Positions 1 through 11,366 of a stretch of DNA of 64,000 nt are shown one piece after another. Source of the stretch: Haemophilus haemolyticus (lineage in GTDB: Bacteria > Pseudomonadota > Gammaproteobacteria > Enterobacterales > Pasteurellaceae); contig NZ_QQKA01000001.1 of NCBI RefSeq assembly GCF_003493605.1, positions 62,001 to 126,000 on the forward strand. Direction: 5' to 3'. A program made the translations under genes and the position numbers. The notes beneath the pieces were generated by a model. It worked only from the letters and a program-made list of their open reading frames with translations, was not told the DNA's origin and searched no databases. Numbering within the stretch: position 1 is the stretch's first letter; the number at the start of each line of letters is the position of its first letter.

Positions 1-58
1 TATGGAGCAAGTAACCGTCTTTGTCAGTTTCAACTTCCATTCCATTGATATTCAACAT
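1..58 (-). CDS. tusE: TusE/DsrC sulfur-relay protein, N-terminal fragment
   Basis: Only the first 19 codons lie in the window. They read MLNINGMEVETDKDGYLLH, which fits the N-terminus of TusE, the DsrC-family sulfur carrier that passes persulfide sulfur from TusBCD to MnmA during 2-thiouridine synthesis in tRNA. The ATG starts one base beyond the ttcA stop codon, so the two are probably cotranscribed as a pair of tRNA thiolation genes. The fragment is short; identity rests on the match to the remembered start of the family and on the neighbouring thiolation gene. Confidence 0.7.
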   Translation of the reverse strand, partial: MLNINGMEVETDKDGYLLH

Positions 59-59
59 A

Positions 60-1001
60 TTAATTTACTTCTTTAAAGTTAATCATTTCGTTGTTTGAAA
101 AATCGGTATGATCTTCATCTTCAAATTGTATTGGCGTGATTTTTTCTTCATCAAATGCGGTATCGCCTTCAATGCCATCAATTAGTTGTCCATGTTTGAT
201 TCCTTTGAAATCAAATAATTTTGGATCACACATATGTGACAATGTAATGTTTTGCATTGCACTGAACATGGTTTCTAAACGTCCTGGATATTGGCGATCC
301 CAAGTATTAAGCATTTCTTTTACAACTTGGCGTTGAAGATTTGGTTGTGAGCCACATAGATTACAAGGAATAATCGGAAATTCTTTCGCGATGGCATATT
401 TTTCAATGTCTTTTTCTTTGCAGTAAGTAAGCGGACGAATCACAATTTGTTTGCCATCGTCAGAAATTAATTTAGGTGGCATTGATTTCATTTTGCCGCC
501 ATAAAACATATTTAAAAATAGTGTCGCTAACATATCGTCTCGGTGGTGTCCTAACGCGATTTTGGTTGCACCAAGTTCTGTGGCAGTGCGATATAAAATT
601 CCACGGCGTAGGCGAGAGCAGAGCGAACAAGTGGTTTTTCCCTCTGGAATTTTTTCTTTCACAATGCCGTAAGTATTTTCTTGTACGATTTTGTAATCTA
701 CGCCAATGCTTTTTAAATATTCAGGCAATACGTGCTCAGGGAAACCCGGTTGTTTTTGATCGAGGTTCACTGCCACAATATCAAATTTAATCGGCGCACT
801 TTGCTGTAAATTCAACAAAATATCGAGAAGCGTATAACTGTCTTTACCTCCAGATAAACACACCATGACTTTATCGCCATCTTCGATCATTCCAAAATCT
901 GCTATCGCATTACCTACGTTGCGACGAAGACGTTTTTGTAATTTATTGAAATTATAGGTTTGTTTTTTTTCTTGTTGGGCTAAGTGGGTTAATTCTCTCA
1001 T
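60..1001 (-). CDS. ttcA: tRNA 2-thiocytidine(32) synthetase TtcA
   Basis: TtcA thiolates cytidine 32 of certain tRNAs using ATP and an iron-sulfur cluster. The protein (313 aa) has the PP-loop SGGKDS at residues 50-55, which binds ATP. It also has the family cysteines at C125/C128 (CSLC) and C213/C216 (CNLC), from which the three cluster ligands come. The length matches E. coli TtcA (about 311 aa). The gene is divergent from mukF, with about 150 bp between the starts, and is followed one base later by tusE, another tRNA sulfur-modification gene. The acidic tail after residue 280 is variable in the family. Confidence 0.95.
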   Translation of the reverse strand: MRELTHLAQQEKKQTYNFNKLQKRLRRNVGNAIADFGMIEDGDKVMVCLSGGKDSYTLLDILLNLQQSAPIKFDIVAVNLDQKQPGFPEHVLPEYLKSIGVDYKIVQENTYGIVKEKIPEGKTTCSLCSRLRRGILYRTATELGATKIALGHHRDDMLATLFLNMFYGGKMKSMPPKLISDDGKQIVIRPLTYCKEKDIEKYAIAKEFPIIPCNLCGSQPNLQRQVVKEMLNTWDRQYPGRLETMFSAMQNITLSHMCDPKLFDFKGIKHGQLIDGIEGDTAFDEEKITPIQFEDEDHTDFSNNEMINFKEVN

Positions 1002-1081
1002 TCTGTTATCTTTAGTTATTCATGAAAGGCGCACATTATACGTGAAAAATAGGAAAAGTGCGGTCAATTCAAAAGAAGATT

Positions 1082-1110
1082 TTTAAGATCCGTAAAAAAT
1101 CCTGTATAAT
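1082..1110 (+). promoter_or_regulatory. Candidate promoter of the mukFEB operon
   Basis: A perfect -10 hexamer TATAAT lies at 1105-1110, 41 bp before the mukF ATG. A weak -35 (TTTAAG, 1082-1087) sits 17 bp upstream. An uptake signal sequence lies near 1055-1065. This is a motif reading only. Confidence 0.35.
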
Positions 1111-1150
1111 CTTTCCAATTTTTTGTTCAATTTTAACGCTTTGCAATTCA

Positions 1151-2485
1151 ATGATTGAAACATCCCAAACTATTCCTGAACTCGTCTCTTGGGCAAAAGA
1201 TCGCGAGTTTTCTTTGAATTTACCTACCGAACGCTTGGTTTTCCTGCTGGCGATTGCAATTTATAACAACGAACGTTTAGACGGCGAAATGTTAGAAACC
1301 GATCTTGTGGATATTTTCCGCCACACGATGAATGCTTTTGAGCAATCCACCGATGCCATTGCAACACGAGCGAATAATGCAATTAATGAATTAGTGAAAC
1401 AACGTTTGTTAAACCGTTTTAGTAGCGAATTTACTGAAGGCTTGGCGATTTATCGTTTAACACCATTAGGTGTTGGCGTGTCTGATTATTACATTCGTCA
1501 GCGTGAATTTTCCGCATTGCGTCTTTCAGTGCAACTTTCCATTGTGGCAGATGAAATTCAACGTGCTTCTGATTCTGCAGAAGAAGGTGTGAAGAATAAC
1601 GAAAACGAACATTATTGGCGTCGTAATGTGTTTGCGCCATTAAAATATTCCGTTGCAGAGATTTTTGATAGCATCGACCTTTCACAACGCATTATGGATG
1701 AAAACCAGCAAAGTATTAAAGATGAAATTGCAGAGCTTCTTACTAAAGATTGGCAAGCTGCAATTTCAAGCTGTGAACGTTTATTAGATGAAACATCAGG
1801 GAATTTACGCGAATTGCAAGATACGCTAAATGCCGCGGGGGATAAACTTCAAACACAATTATTGCGTATTCAAGATTGTGTGATTGGGCGTGATGATTTG
1901 TATTTTATTGATCAATTAATTACCGATTTACAATCTAAACTTGACCGAATTATTAGCTGGGGACAACAAGCCATAGACTTATGGATTGGTTATGACCGCC
2001 ATGTGCATAAATTTATCCGAACTGCCATTGATATGGATAAAAATCGCGTGTTTTCACAACGTTTACGTAATTCTATTCATAATTATTTTGAGCATCCTTG
2101 GTTCTTATGGACAGCGCAAGCTGAGCGTTTAGTCGATCTGCGTGATGAAGAAATGGTGTTGCGTGAAGATGATGCTTTAGGTGAATTGCCAGAAGAATTG
2201 CAATACGAATCCCTTTCAGATTTACATGATCAAATTGTAGAGCATATGCAAGACTTACTGATTGCTTATCGTGAAAATAACCGTCCGATTGATTTGAGTT
2301 TAGTGTTAAAAGAACAACTGGAAAATTATCCACTTTCTCGTCATTTTGATGTGGCTCGAATCATTGTTGATCAAGCCGTACGCCTTGGTATGGCGAATGA
2401 TGATTTATCGGGTATTTATCCAGATTGGCAAGCAATTAATAAACGTGGTGCAGAAGTGCAAGCGCATATGATTGATAAGTATTGA
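1151..2485 (+). CDS. mukF: Chromosome partition protein MukF (kleisin)
   Basis: MukF is the kleisin subunit of the MukBEF condensin that organises and segregates the chromosome. Starting at ATG 1151 gives 444 aa beginning [15 protein letters not shown], which aligns with the start of E. coli MukF. An upstream in-frame start would add unrelated residues and overlap the promoter, so I reject it. The N-terminal winged-helix dimerisation region (to about residue 110) contains the conserved [17 protein letters not shown] stretch. A helical middle and the C-terminal kleisin end (..AQVHMIDKY-type ending) are present. It is first in mukF-mukE-mukB, but a 259-bp gap with a palindromic element separates it from mukE. 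Confidence 0.96.
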   Translation: MIETSQTIPELVSWAKDREFSLNLPTERLVFLLAIAIYNNERLDGEMLETDLVDIFRHTMNAFEQSTDAIATRANNAINELVKQRLLNRFSSEFTEGLAIYRLTPLGVGVSDYYIRQREFSALRLSVQLSIVADEIQRASDSAEEGVKNNENEHYWRRNVFAPLKYSVAEIFDSIDLSQRIMDENQQSIKDEIAELLTKDWQAAISSCERLLDETSGNLRELQDTLNAAGDKLQTQLLRIQDCVIGRDDLYFIDQLITDLQSKLDRIISWGQQAIDLWIGYDRHVHKFIRTAIDMDKNRVFSQRLRNSIHNYFEHPWFLWTAQAERLVDLRDEEMVLREDDALGELPEELQYESLSDLHDQIVEHMQDLLIAYRENNRPIDLSLVLKEQLENYPLSRHFDVARIIVDQAVRLGMANDDLSGIYPDWQAINKRGAEVQAHMIDKY

Positions 2486-2530
2486 TTTTAAGATAATTTA
2501 AAAGCTAATTTCGACGGAATTACTCCTGTT

Positions 2531-2686
2531 AGATCTCCCTAATCCTTCTTTGCTAAATAGGGGAATAATAATGAAATAATCGATATTGAGATTATTTCAT
2601 TGTGTTAGAAAATGCTGAAGGAACCAGCAAGAATTGATTTGCTAAAGAATATCCCCCTCTTTAGCAAAGAGGGGCTAGGGGAGATT
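2531..2686. repeat. MITE-like intergenic palindromic element between mukF and mukE
   Basis: The outer arms are inverted copies: AGATCTCCCT...TTTGCTAAATAGGGG at about 2531-2563 and CCCCTCTTTAGCAAAGAGG...AGGGGAGATT at about 2652-2686. Inside is a perfect 12-bp stem (2570-2581 with 2590-2601, loop of 8). No coding potential is visible. The structure resembles short non-autonomous repeats that sit between genes in Pasteurellaceae; that resemblance is from memory. It lies within the muk operon, so it could fold in the mRNA and affect mukE/mukB expression. Confidence 0.65.
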
Positions 2687-2744
2687 TGGCAATAATGATT
2701 AACGAAGAAAGTAACTGAATAAAGTTTTAATAGAGAAATAACCT

Positions 2745-3479
2745 ATGACAGACAACCTTCAAGATGTAATTTCCCCAAAACTCGCTGTGGCGATTGCAAA
2801 TCCAATATTTCCAGCGGTAGATAGCCTGTTACGTTCCGGTCGCCATATCAGCACGGAGCACTTAGATAATCACTCATTTTTAATGGATTTCCAAAATGAA
2901 TTAGACGGATTTTATCGTCGCTATAACGTGGAACTCATTCGTGCTCCAGAAGGCTTTTTCTATCTTCGCCCGAAAGCAACGACATTAATTGCACGTTCAG
3001 TACTTTCTGAGCTGGAAATGCTTGTTGGTAAAGTGCTTTGTTATCTTTATTTAAGTCCAGAACGTTTAGCTCAACAAGGCATTTTTAGTACGCAAGAAGT
3101 GTATGATGAATTATTAAATCTTGCCGATGAAGGAAAATTATTAAAAGCAGTTAATCAGCGTTCAAGTGGTTCTGACCTAGATAAACAAAAATTGGCAGAA
3201 AAAGTGCGGGCGGCAATTGGTCGTTTACGTCGTTTAGGTATGATTCAAACTGTTGGCGAACAAAATAGTGGGAAATTTACGATTTCTGAATCTGTATTTC
3301 GTTTTGGTGCGGAAGTGCGTAGCGGAGATGATCCATTAGAAGCACAAGCTCGACTTATTCGTGATGGAGAAGCGGCAACACCAGAATCCTTAGCGTTGGA
3401 AAAACAAGCACAATTAATGGAAAACGATGCAGAAAGTGCGGATGAAATTGACGAAGAATTTGACGGAGAACAAGAATAA
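2745..3479 (+). CDS. mukE: Chromosome partition protein MukE
   Basis: MukE (244 aa) is the KITE-type accessory subunit that binds MukF and bridges it to the MukB heads. The sequence opens [35 protein letters not shown], characteristic of the family, and has two winged-helix regions followed by an acidic tail ([11 protein letters not shown]). Its stop codon overlaps the mukB start by one base (TAATG), which implies translational coupling and fixed subunit stoichiometry. Confidence 0.96.
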   Translation: MTDNLQDVISPKLAVAIANPIFPAVDSLLRSGRHISTEHLDNHSFLMDFQNELDGFYRRYNVELIRAPEGFFYLRPKATTLIARSVLSELEMLVGKVLCYLYLSPERLAQQGIFSTQEVYDELLNLADEGKLLKAVNQRSSGSDLDKQKLAEKVRAAIGRLRRLGMIQTVGEQNSGKFTISESVFRFGAEVRSGDDPLEAQARLIRDGEAATPESLALEKQAQLMENDAESADEIDEEFDGEQE

Positions 3480-6400
3480 TGTCTGATGTTTTTGGATTAG
3501 AAAATGAAATCGAATTAGAGAGCGATGAAGTCATTATGGAAAATGAAAACGTCGAAGAAATCGTTGAAACGCCAATGCCTTTTAGCATGACGGCAAATAA
3601 TGGTGTAGAGCGTGGTAAATTCCGTTCTTTAACCTTAATTAACTGGAATGGTTTTTTTGCGCGTACTTTCGATTTAGATGAATTAGTTACCACACTTTCT
3701 GGTGGTAACGGTGCAGGTAAATCAACCACAATGGCTGGATTTGTGACCGCATTAATTCCTGATTTGACCCTTTTACATTTCCGTAATACAACAGAGGCTG
3801 GCTCTACAGGCGGTTCTCGCGATAAAGGTTTACATGGTAAATTGCGTCCGGGTGTTTGTTACGCGGTATTAGATACCATTAACTCACGTCATCAACGTAT
3901 TCTTGTCGGTGTTCGTCTGCAACAAATTGCGGGTCGTGATAAAAAAGTTGATTTAAAAACGTTCTCAATTCAGGGCGTTGAATTATCTCAAAATCCGACC
4001 GCACTTTTCACTGAAACAGTGGGCGAACGTCAAGCACGTGTACTTAATTTAAACGAACTCAAAGATAAAATTGAAAATATCGGTGCACAATTTAAACAAT
4101 ATCATTCCATCACCGATTATCACGGCATGATGTTTGATTTAGGTATTGTTCCGAAACGTTTACGATCAGCATCAGACCGAAGCAAATTCTATAAACTTAT
4201 CGAAGCGTCTTTATACGGCGGTATTTCCAGCGCAATCACACGTTCTTTACGTGACTATTTATTGCCAGAAAATTTAGGTGTGCGCAAAGCCTTCCAAGAT
4301 ATGGAAAGTGCATTGCGTGAGAACCGTATGACTTTAGAAGCGATTAAAGTTACTCAATCAGATCGCGATTTATTCAAACATTTAATTACTGAAACCACCA
4401 ACTATGTTGCTTCGGACTATATGCGTAATGCAAATGAACGCCGTGGCAATATTGAGGCTGCATTAGAATCTCGTCGCGAGTGGTATAAAGCAAAAGCAGA
4501 GCAGAATTTATCTCAACATCGTTTAGTTGATTTAAGTCGAGAAGCGGCTGAATTGGCAGAAAATGAACGGATTTTAGAAGTTGATCATCAAAGTGCGGTT
4601 GATCATCTTAACTTAGTGTTAAATGCTTTGCGTCATCAAGAAAAAATCACGCGTTATCAAGAAGATATTGCAGAACTCACCGAGCGTTTAGAAGAACAAA
4701 AAATGGTGGTTGAAGATGCGAATGATGCGTTAGAAGAAAGCCAAGCTCAATTTGAACAAACCGAGATTGAAATTGATGCGGTACGAGCTCAATTAGCAGA
4801 CTATCAACAAGCATTAGATGCCCAACAAACTCGCGCACTTCAATATCAACAAGCCATTGCAGCTCTTGAAAAAGCGAAAACATTATGCGGTTTAGCGGAT
4901 TTAAGTGTTAAAAATGTAGAAGATTATCACGCAGAATTTGAAGCACATGCTGAAAGTTTAACGGAAACCGTACTTGAGCTTGAGCACAAAATGTCAATTT
5001 CTGAAGCAGCAAAATCTCAGTTTGATAAAGCGTATCAATTAGTATGCAAAATTGCGGGTGAAATGCCTCGTTCTGCTGCGTGGGAAAGTGCCAAAGAATT
5101 ATTACGTGAATATCCAAGCCAAAAATTGCAGGCACAACAAACGCCACAACTTCGCACAAAATTACATGAACTTGAGCAACGTTATGCACAACAACAAAGT
5201 GCGGTCAAATTACTTAATGATTTTAATCAACGTGCTAATTTAAGTTTACAAACGGCAGAAGAATTAGAGGATTATCACGCCGAGCAAGAAGCGTTGATTG
5301 AAGATGTTTCAGCAAGACTTTCAGAACAAGTGGAAAATCGTTCTACACTTCGTCAAAAACGTGAAAATTTAACTGCACTTTATGATGAAAATGCGCGTAA
5401 AGCCCCAGCATGGCTGACGGCTCAAGCTGCATTAGAACGTTTAGAGCAACAAAGCGGCGAGACGTTTGAACATAGCCAAGATGTGATGAATTTTATGCAA
5501 TCTCAACTTGTGAAAGAACGTGAACTCACGATGCAACGTGATCAACTTGAACAAAAACGTTTGCATTTAGATGAACAAATTTCTCGTTTAAGTCAGCCAG
5601 ATGGTTCAGAAGATCCGCGTTTAAATATGCTGGCAGAGCGTTTTGGTGGGGTGTTGCTTTCAGAGCTTTACGATGATGTAACCATTGAAGATGCGCCTTA
5701 TTTCTCCGCACTTTACGGGCCTGCACGTCATGCTATTGTCGTGCGTGATCTCAATGCTGTGCGTGAACAACTTGCGCAATTAGAAGATTGTCCTGATGAT
5801 TTGTATTTAATTGAAGGCGATCCTACCGCATTTGACGACAGCGTATTATCCGCACAAGAACTTGAGCTGGGTGTTGTAGTGCAAGTTTCAGATCGTGAAT
5901 TACGCTATTCAAGATTCCCTGAAATTCCATTATTTGGGCGAGCAGCACGTGAAAAACGTTTAGAAGAATTACAAATTGAACGTGATGAAGTGGCAGAACA
6001 ATATGCCCAAATTGCGTTTGATGTACAAAAATGCCAACGTTTATACGAACATTTCAGCCAATTTGTTGGGTTGCATTTGGCACTTGCGTTCCAGCCAAAT
6101 CCAGAAGCGTTAATGTCTGAGATTAATCGCGAACGCAATGAAATTGATCGTGAATTAAACCAATTTAATAGCGGCGAACAACAATTACGCATTCAATTAG
6201 ATAATGCAAAAGAAAAACTGCAATTACTCAACAAGTTAATTCCACAACTCAATGTATTAGCTGATGAAGATTTAATTGATCGTATTGAAGAATGTCGCGA
6301 GCAATTAGATATTGCAGAGCAAGATGAATATTTTATTCGTCAGCATGGCGTAACGTTGTCACAATTAGAGCCGATTGCCAATAGTTTACAAAGTGATCCA

Positions 6401-8011
6401 GAAAATTACGAAGGCTTAAAAAATGAATTAACTCAAGCGATTGAGCGTCAAAAACAAGTTCAACAACGTGTATTTGCGTTAGCTGATGTTGTACAGCGTA
6501 AACCGCATTTTGGTTATGAAGATGCAGGGCAGGCTGAAACTTCTGAACTAAACGAAAAACTTCGCCAACGTTTAGAACAAATGCAGGCACAGCGAGATAC
6601 GCAACGTGAGCAAGTTCGTCAAAAACAAAGTCAATTTGCAGAATATAATCGCGTATTGATTCAGTTACAAAGCTCTTACGATAGTAAATATCAGCTTTTA
6701 AATGAATTGATTGGAGAGATTAGCGATCTTGGCGTGAGAGCTGATGATGGTGCTGAAGAACGCGCGCGTATCCGTCGTGATGAATTACATCAACAACTTT
6801 CAATGAGCCGTCAGTGTCGGTCTTATGTAGAAAAACAACTGACATTAATTGAAAGCGAAGCGGACAACTTAAATCGTCTTATTCGTAAAACCGAACGTGA
6901 TTATAAAACTCAACGTGAATTAGTTGTGGCAGCGAAAGTGAGTTGGTGTGTGGTTTTACGTTTATCACGTAATTCCGATATGGAAAAACGCCTCAATCGT
7001 CGAGAGCTCGCTTATTTATCTGCAGATGAGTTACGTTCAATGTCGGATAAAGCTTTAGGTGCGTTGCGTACAGCAGTGGCGGATAATGAATATCTACGTG
7101 ATAGCTTAAGAGTGTCGGAAGATAGTCGCAAACCTGAAAATAAAGTGCGGTTCTTTATTGCGGTGTATCAGCATCTACGTGAACGTATTCGCCAAGACAT
7201 CATTAAAACGGATGATCCAATTGATGCCATTGAACAAATGGAAATTGAGCTTTCTCGCTTAACGGCTGAATTAACTGGTCGTGAGAAAAAATTGGCAATC
7301 AGTTCTGAAAGTGTTGCAAATATTATGCGTAAAACGATTCAGCGTGAACAAAATCGTATTCGTATGCTCAATCAAGGTTTGCAAAACATCTCGTTTGGTC
7401 AAGTGAAATCTGTGCGTTTGGTGGTAAATATTCGCGATACGCACGCGATGTTGCTGGATGCGCTTTCTGGTCAGCAAGATGAATATCAAGATTTATTCAA
7501 CGATAACCGCATTACCTTTTCTGAAGCTATGGCGAAGCTCTATCAACGCATTAATCCACATATTGATATGGGGCAACGCACAGCGCAAACAATTGGGGAA
7601 GAATTGTTAGATTACCGTAATTATCTTGAACTTGAAGTGGAAGTATTCCGTGGTGCAGATGGTTGGTTACGTGCAGAAAGTGGCGCACTTTCTACTGGCG
7701 AAGCTATCGGTACAGGTATGTCAATTCTCTTAATGGTTGTTCAAAGTTGGGAAGAAGAAAGCCGTCGAATTCGTGGTAAAGATATTGTGCCTTGTCGCTT
7801 GTTGTTCTTAGATGAAGCAGCGCGTTTAGACGGTAAATCTATTTCTACCTTATTTGAGCTTTGCGAACGTTTAGATATGCAGTTACTTATTGCTGCGCCA
7901 GAAAACATTAGCCCAGAAAAAGGTACAACCTATAAACTCGTGCGTAAAATCGCAGGCAACCAAGAGCATGTACATGTTGTTGGTTTACGCGGATTCGGTG
8001 CGACAGAATAA
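3479..8011 (+). CDS. mukB: Chromosome partition ATPase MukB (SMC-like)
   Basis: MukB is the SMC-like ATPase of the MukBEF condensin. The Walker A motif GGNGAGKST is at residues 75-83. It is followed by long coiled coils, a hinge in the middle (around residues 700-850, rich in conserved [13 protein letters not shown] and [12 protein letters not shown]), a second coil, the signature region [11 protein letters not shown] near 1403 and Walker [13 protein letters not shown] near 1440-1450. At 1510 aa it is complete. About 43 residues precede the [15 protein letters not shown] segment, where E. coli MukB essentially begins; this acidic N-terminal extension is a clear difference. It starts in the TAATG overlap with mukE. 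Confidence 0.97.
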   Translation: MSDVFGLENEIELESDEVIMENENVEEIVETPMPFSMTANNGVERGKFRSLTLINWNGFFARTFDLDELVTTLSGGNGAGKSTTMAGFVTALIPDLTLLHFRNTTEAGSTGGSRDKGLHGKLRPGVCYAVLDTINSRHQRILVGVRLQQIAGRDKKVDLKTFSIQGVELSQNPTALFTETVGERQARVLNLNELKDKIENIGAQFKQYHSITDYHGMMFDLGIVPKRLRSASDRSKFYKLIEASLYGGISSAITRSLRDYLLPENLGVRKAFQDMESALRENRMTLEAIKVTQSDRDLFKHLITETTNYVASDYMRNANERRGNIEAALESRREWYKAKAEQNLSQHRLVDLSREAAELAENERILEVDHQSAVDHLNLVLNALRHQEKITRYQEDIAELTERLEEQKMVVEDANDALEESQAQFEQTEIEIDAVRAQLADYQQALDAQQTRALQYQQAIAALEKAKTLCGLADLSVKNVEDYHAEFEAHAESLTETVLELEHKMSISEAAKSQFDKAYQLVCKIAGEMPRSAAWESAKELLREYPSQKLQAQQTPQLRTKLHELEQRYAQQQSAVKLLNDFNQRANLSLQTAEELEDYHAEQEALIEDVSARLSEQVENRSTLRQKRENLTALYDENARKAPAWLTAQAALERLEQQSGETFEHSQDVMNFMQSQLVKERELTMQRDQLEQKRLHLDEQISRLSQPDGSEDPRLNMLAERFGGVLLSELYDDVTIEDAPYFSALYGPARHAIVVRDLNAVREQLAQLEDCPDDLYLIEGDPTAFDDSVLSAQELELGVVVQVSDRELRYSRFPEIPLFGRAAREKRLEELQIERDEVAEQYAQIAFDVQKCQRLYEHFSQFVGLHLALAFQPNPEALMSEINRERNEIDRELNQFNSGEQQLRIQLDNAKEKLQLLNKLIPQLNVLADEDLIDRIEECREQLDIAEQDEYFIRQHGVTLSQLEPIANSLQSDPENYEGLKNELTQAIERQKQVQQRVFALADVVQRKPHFGYEDAGQAETSELNEKLRQRLEQMQAQRDTQREQVRQKQSQFAEYNRVLIQLQSSYDSKYQLLNELIGEISDLGVRADDGAEERARIRRDELHQQLSMSRQCRSYVEKQLTLIESEADNLNRLIRKTERDYKTQRELVVAAKVSWCVVLRLSRNSDMEKRLNRRELAYLSADELRSMSDKALGALRTAVADNEYLRDSLRVSEDSRKPENKVRFFIAVYQHLRERIRQDIIKTDDPIDAIEQMEIELSRLTAELTGREKKLAISSESVANIMRKTIQREQNRIRMLNQGLQNISFGQVKSVRLVVNIRDTHAMLLDALSGQQDEYQDLFNDNRITFSEAMAKLYQRINPHIDMGQRTAQTIGEELLDYRNYLELEVEVFRGADGWLRAESGALSTGEAIGTGMSILLMVVQSWEEESRRIRGKDIVPCRLLFLDEAARLDGKSISTLFELCERLDMQLLIAAPENISPEKGTTYKLVRKIAGNQEHVHVVGLRGFGATE

Positions 8012-8086
8012 GAATATAAAGACCAGAGAAGTGTGGTTGAAAACTTCGGTGTTTTTGACCGCACTTAAGCCTTTAAGGAAGGAATA

Positions 8087-8995
8087 ATGAAAATCTTTAC
8101 ATCCAAAAAAGGACAATTATCACAACTGAAGCAGCAAAAATTTAAGCTGGAAAAGGATATTCAGCGTTTATTTGAAGAAAATCTTACCTTATTAAGTGGC
8201 TATATTTTTATTCGCTCGGAATTTTCTATTAAAAATTCACGTATTGATACCTTAGCTTTTGATCCTGAAACTCAAGCCTTTGTCATTATTGAATATAAAA
8301 GACAACAAAATTCTAGTGTGGTTGATCAAGGAATTTCTTATCTTAATTTGATGCTTGAATACAAAGCTGATTTTATTGTGGAATATAATGAAAAGCAAAA
8401 AGTCCCACTTAAAAGAAATGATGTGGATTGGTCACAATCTAAGGTGATTTTCGTTTCACCTGCTTTTAATGATTTCCAGATTCAAGCCACGAATTTTAAA
8501 GATTTACCTATTGAATTATGGGAAGTTAATCGCTTTGATAATGATATTATTACGCTCAATATTATTAATAAATCAAAATCAGCACCGAATATTAAAGCTG
8601 TTTCTATTGAAAAAAATGAAGAATTTTCTACATTAAAAGAAATAAAAGTTTATCAAGAATCTGATCACTTAAGTGATAAATCAGATTTTATTCAAGAACT
8701 ATACGAAGATTTTAAACAAGGCATTTTAAATTTAGCTCCTGATATCGAAATTAATACCAGAAAACTTTACATTGCATTCAAAAAAGATCGAAATATTGCA
8801 GATATTCGTATCCAACAAAAGAATTTAAAAATTTGGATTAATCTTCCTTATGGAGAGTTAGATGATCCTAAAAATCTAGCAAAAAATGTATCTAATACTG
8901 GTCACTGGGGGAATGGAGATTATGAAATCACCATTGAAAGCACCCAATACCTTGAATACATTATGAGTTTAATTAAACAAGCTATTAAGGATTAA
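8087..8995 (+). CDS. Predicted PD-(D/E)XK nuclease-like protein with DUF5655-type C-terminus
   Basis: This is a 302-aa soluble protein with no assigned function. The N-terminal half carries the arrangement D54 (RIDTLAFD), then E69-Y-K71 (VIIEYKR), the D...ExK triad of the PD-(D/E)XK nuclease fold found in restriction and repair enzymes. An N-terminal helix (residues 20-35) contains acidic residues that could complete the site. The C-terminal third (LYIAFKKDRNIADIRIQQKNLKIWINLP...NTGHWGNGDYEI) looks like DUF5655. It follows mukB after 75 bp and is 3 bp from the next gene. Whether it cuts DNA is inference; intact acidic residues suggest an active fold. Confidence 0.7.
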   Translation: MKIFTSKKGQLSQLKQQKFKLEKDIQRLFEENLTLLSGYIFIRSEFSIKNSRIDTLAFDPETQAFVIIEYKRQQNSSVVDQGISYLNLMLEYKADFIVEYNEKQKVPLKRNDVDWSQSKVIFVSPAFNDFQIQATNFKDLPIELWEVNRFDNDIITLNIINKSKSAPNIKAVSIEKNEEFSTLKEIKVYQESDHLSDKSDFIQELYEDFKQGILNLAPDIEINTRKLYIAFKKDRNIADIRIQQKNLKIWINLPYGELDDPKNLAKNVSNTGHWGNGDYEITIESTQYLEYIMSLIKQAIKD

Positions 8996-8998
8996 TAA

Positions 8999-9874
8999 AT
9001 GCACAATCTTATTCTTGCCATTCTTTGCAGTGTAGCTGTTTCAATCTTGCTTAAAATAGCTCGTAAAAAAAATATCATTATTGAACAAGCGATTGCATTC
9101 AACTACATCACAGCCATCACTTTCAGTTATTTCTTACTCAAACCTGATTTTAAAGATTTAGAATTTACTGATTACATTGTACAAAGCGAAAACTCACCCA
9201 TTTTTTTAGCGCTAGGTTTATTGCTACCTAGCGTGTTTATTATTATGTCAAAAGCGGTGGAGTTTGCTGGAATTGTACGTTCAGATGCAGCACAACGTCT
9301 TTCGTTGTTTCTTCCCATTCTAGCGGCATTTTTAATTTTTCATGAAACATTAAGCCAATCTAAAATCATTGGCGTTGTATTAGCCTTTATTGGTTTGTTT
9401 TGTTTATTAACTAAGCCAAATCAAGGGCAAAGTGCGGTGAATTTTAAAGGTGTTTTAGGATTAATCGGCGTCTGGTTTGGTTACGGCATCATTGATATTT
9501 TATTCAAACAAGTGGCGAAAAGCGGCGGCGCATTCCCTGCAACATTGTTTATTTCCTTCTCGCTTGCAGCTTGTGTTATGTTTATTTATTTATTTTTAAA
9601 ACGTGCCCAATGGACATCATCAAGTGTAATTGGTGGCATCGTTTTAGGTGTATTGAATTTCTTTAATATTTTATTCTACATAAAAGCCCATCAAAGTTTT
9701 GCTGGAAATCCGACGCTTGTTTTCGCAGGAATGAATATCGGGGTAATTTGCTTGGGTACGATAACTGGCGCATTAGTTTTTAAAGAAAAAATCAGTAAGC
9801 TAAATTGGCTAGGTATTATTTTTAGTTTATCAGCTATTTTCTGCCTATATTATTTAGATAAAATTATCGCGTAA
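8999..9874 (+). CDS. EamA/DMT-family membrane transporter
   Basis: This 291-aa hydrophobic protein has about ten transmembrane segments in two EamA-like halves (1-140 and 150-291). Each half ends with the typical FxExxS-type loop and helix (IFHETLSQSKIIG near 110-125; VFKEKISKLNWLG near 260-272). DMT proteins usually export or exchange amino acids or metabolites; the substrate cannot be read from the sequence. AAGGA lies before the ATG. It sits 3 bp behind the nuclease-like gene and 12 bp before sbcB, so the three may be one transcript. Confidence 0.75.
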   Translation: MHNLILAILCSVAVSILLKIARKKNIIIEQAIAFNYITAITFSYFLLKPDFKDLEFTDYIVQSENSPIFLALGLLLPSVFIIMSKAVEFAGIVRSDAAQRLSLFLPILAAFLIFHETLSQSKIIGVVLAFIGLFCLLTKPNQGQSAVNFKGVLGLIGVWFGYGIIDILFKQVAKSGGAFPATLFISFSLAACVMFIYLFLKRAQWTSSSVIGGIVLGVLNFFNILFYIKAHQSFAGNPTLVFAGMNIGVICLGTITGALVFKEKISKLNWLGIIFSLSAIFCLYYLDKIIA

Positions 9875-9886
9875 AAGAGAGTAGTC

Positions 9887-11308
9887 ATGGCAAAAGATTT
9901 CAGCTTTTTTATTTACGATTATGAAAGTTTTGGTGTAAATCCAGCAACAGATCGTCCTGCGCAATTCGCAGGTATTCGTACAGATGCTGATTTTAATATC
10001 ATTGGTGAACCAATAATGTTTTATTGTAAACAAACCAACGATTATTTACCTGCTCCTGAAGCCGTAATGGTGACAGGAATTACACCACAAGAATGTAATG
10101 AAAAGGGGCTTTCTGAGCCTGAATTTGCTGCAAACATCTTATCAGAATTTTCCCAACCCAATACTTGTGTCATGGGCTATAACAATATTCGCTACGATGA
10201 TGAAATGACGCGTTACACATTTTATCGTAATTTCATTGATCCTTATGAATACAGCTGGAAAAACGGAAATTCACGCTGGGATTTGTTAGATTTAGTGCGA
10301 GCCTGTTATGCCTTGCGTCCAGAAGGGATTAATTGGGCTTATGACGATGATGGAATGCCAAGTTTCCGCTTAGAAAAACTCACTAAAGCAAATGATATTG
10401 AACATGAAAATGCTCACGATGCAATGGCGGATGTATATGCCACTATTGCTATGGCGAAATTAATTAAAGAAAAACAGCCTAAATTATTCCAATATTTCTT
10501 TGAAAACCGAGGTAAAAAAGAAATCGAAAAATTGGTTGATACAGGCGCAATGGCGCCTTTAGTGCATGTTTCTGGGATGTTAGGGAATTATCGTGGAAAT
10601 TGCACTTGGGTTGCACCTTTAGCTTGGCATCCAACAAATCAAAACGCATTAATTGTGTGTGATTTAACTGGCGACATAGATAATTTATTAGCCAAAAGTC
10701 CGGATGAATTGCGGAGAGATTTATATACTAAAAAATCAGAATTAGAAGAAAGAGGCGTTTCATCTGTTCCATTAAAGCTTGTGCATATCAATAAATGTCC
10801 TATTTTAGCGCCAGCCAAAACCTTGTTGCCAGAAACAGCAAATCGCTTGGGTATTGATCGACAATTATGCTTAGATAATCTTGCAAAATTACAAGCATCT
10901 TTTGATATTCGAGAAAAAGTGGTGGATATTTTTAATGAAGAACGTCAATTTGAATCGAATGATAACGTAGAAACTGAGTTATACAATGGCTTTTTCAGCA
11001 ATGCTGATAAAAATAATATGGCTATTTTACGTAGTTTACCTGCAGAAAAATTAGCTGAACATGGCTTAGCTTTTGAAGATAAACGTATCCCTGAATTATT
11101 GTTCCATTATCGCGCTCGTCATTTTTATAAAACCCTCACACGCGCTGAACAAATTAAATGGCAGAAATACCGACAGAATAAACTTGAAAAAAGTGCGGTA
11201 GATTTTGAATCAAGTTTACAACGTTTAGCTGAGGAACATTCAGATAATCCTGAAAAACTATCTTTATTACAACAAGTATATGAATACGGTATAAAATTAC
11301 TGGGTTAG
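9887..11308 (+). CDS. sbcB: Exodeoxyribonuclease I
   Basis: SbcB is a processive 3'-5' single-strand DNA exonuclease of recombination and mismatch repair. The 473-aa protein has the DEDDh catalytic set: D11 and E13 (YDYES), D104 (IRYDDE), H177 and D182 (HDAMAD). These correspond to D15, E17, D108, H181 and D186 of E. coli ExoI. The SH3-like and C-terminal helical regions (PLVHVSGMLG, NYRGNCTWVAPLAWHP) are present. GAGAG lies ahead of the ATG. A stem-loop terminator follows and then the dif region. Confidence 0.97.
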   Translation: MAKDFSFFIYDYESFGVNPATDRPAQFAGIRTDADFNIIGEPIMFYCKQTNDYLPAPEAVMVTGITPQECNEKGLSEPEFAANILSEFSQPNTCVMGYNNIRYDDEMTRYTFYRNFIDPYEYSWKNGNSRWDLLDLVRACYALRPEGINWAYDDDGMPSFRLEKLTKANDIEHENAHDAMADVYATIAMAKLIKEKQPKLFQYFFENRGKKEIEKLVDTGAMAPLVHVSGMLGNYRGNCTWVAPLAWHPTNQNALIVCDLTGDIDNLLAKSPDELRRDLYTKKSELEERGVSSVPLKLVHINKCPILAPAKTLLPETANRLGIDRQLCLDNLAKLQASFDIREKVVDIFNEERQFESNDNVETELYNGFFSNADKNNMAILRSLPAEKLAEHGLAFEDKRIPELLFHYRARHFYKTLTRAEQIKWQKYRQNKLEKSAVDFESSLQRLAEEHSDNPEKLSLLQQVYEYGIKLLG

Positions 11309-11337
11309 TCGATACGTTGTCACTTTTTTTTTCAAAG

Positions 11338-11366
11338 AGCATGTTTTAATAAAAACATGCTTTTTT
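11338..11366 (+). terminator. Rho-independent terminator after sbcB
   Basis: A 10-bp stem (AGCATGTTTT/AAAACATGCT) with a 4-base loop is followed by TTTTT, starting 30 bp past the sbcB stop. Confidence 0.85.

Noticed and set aside
1058-1150. An upstream extension of MukF
   Set aside because: The extra residues do not match the family, and the TATAAT promoter element lies within them.
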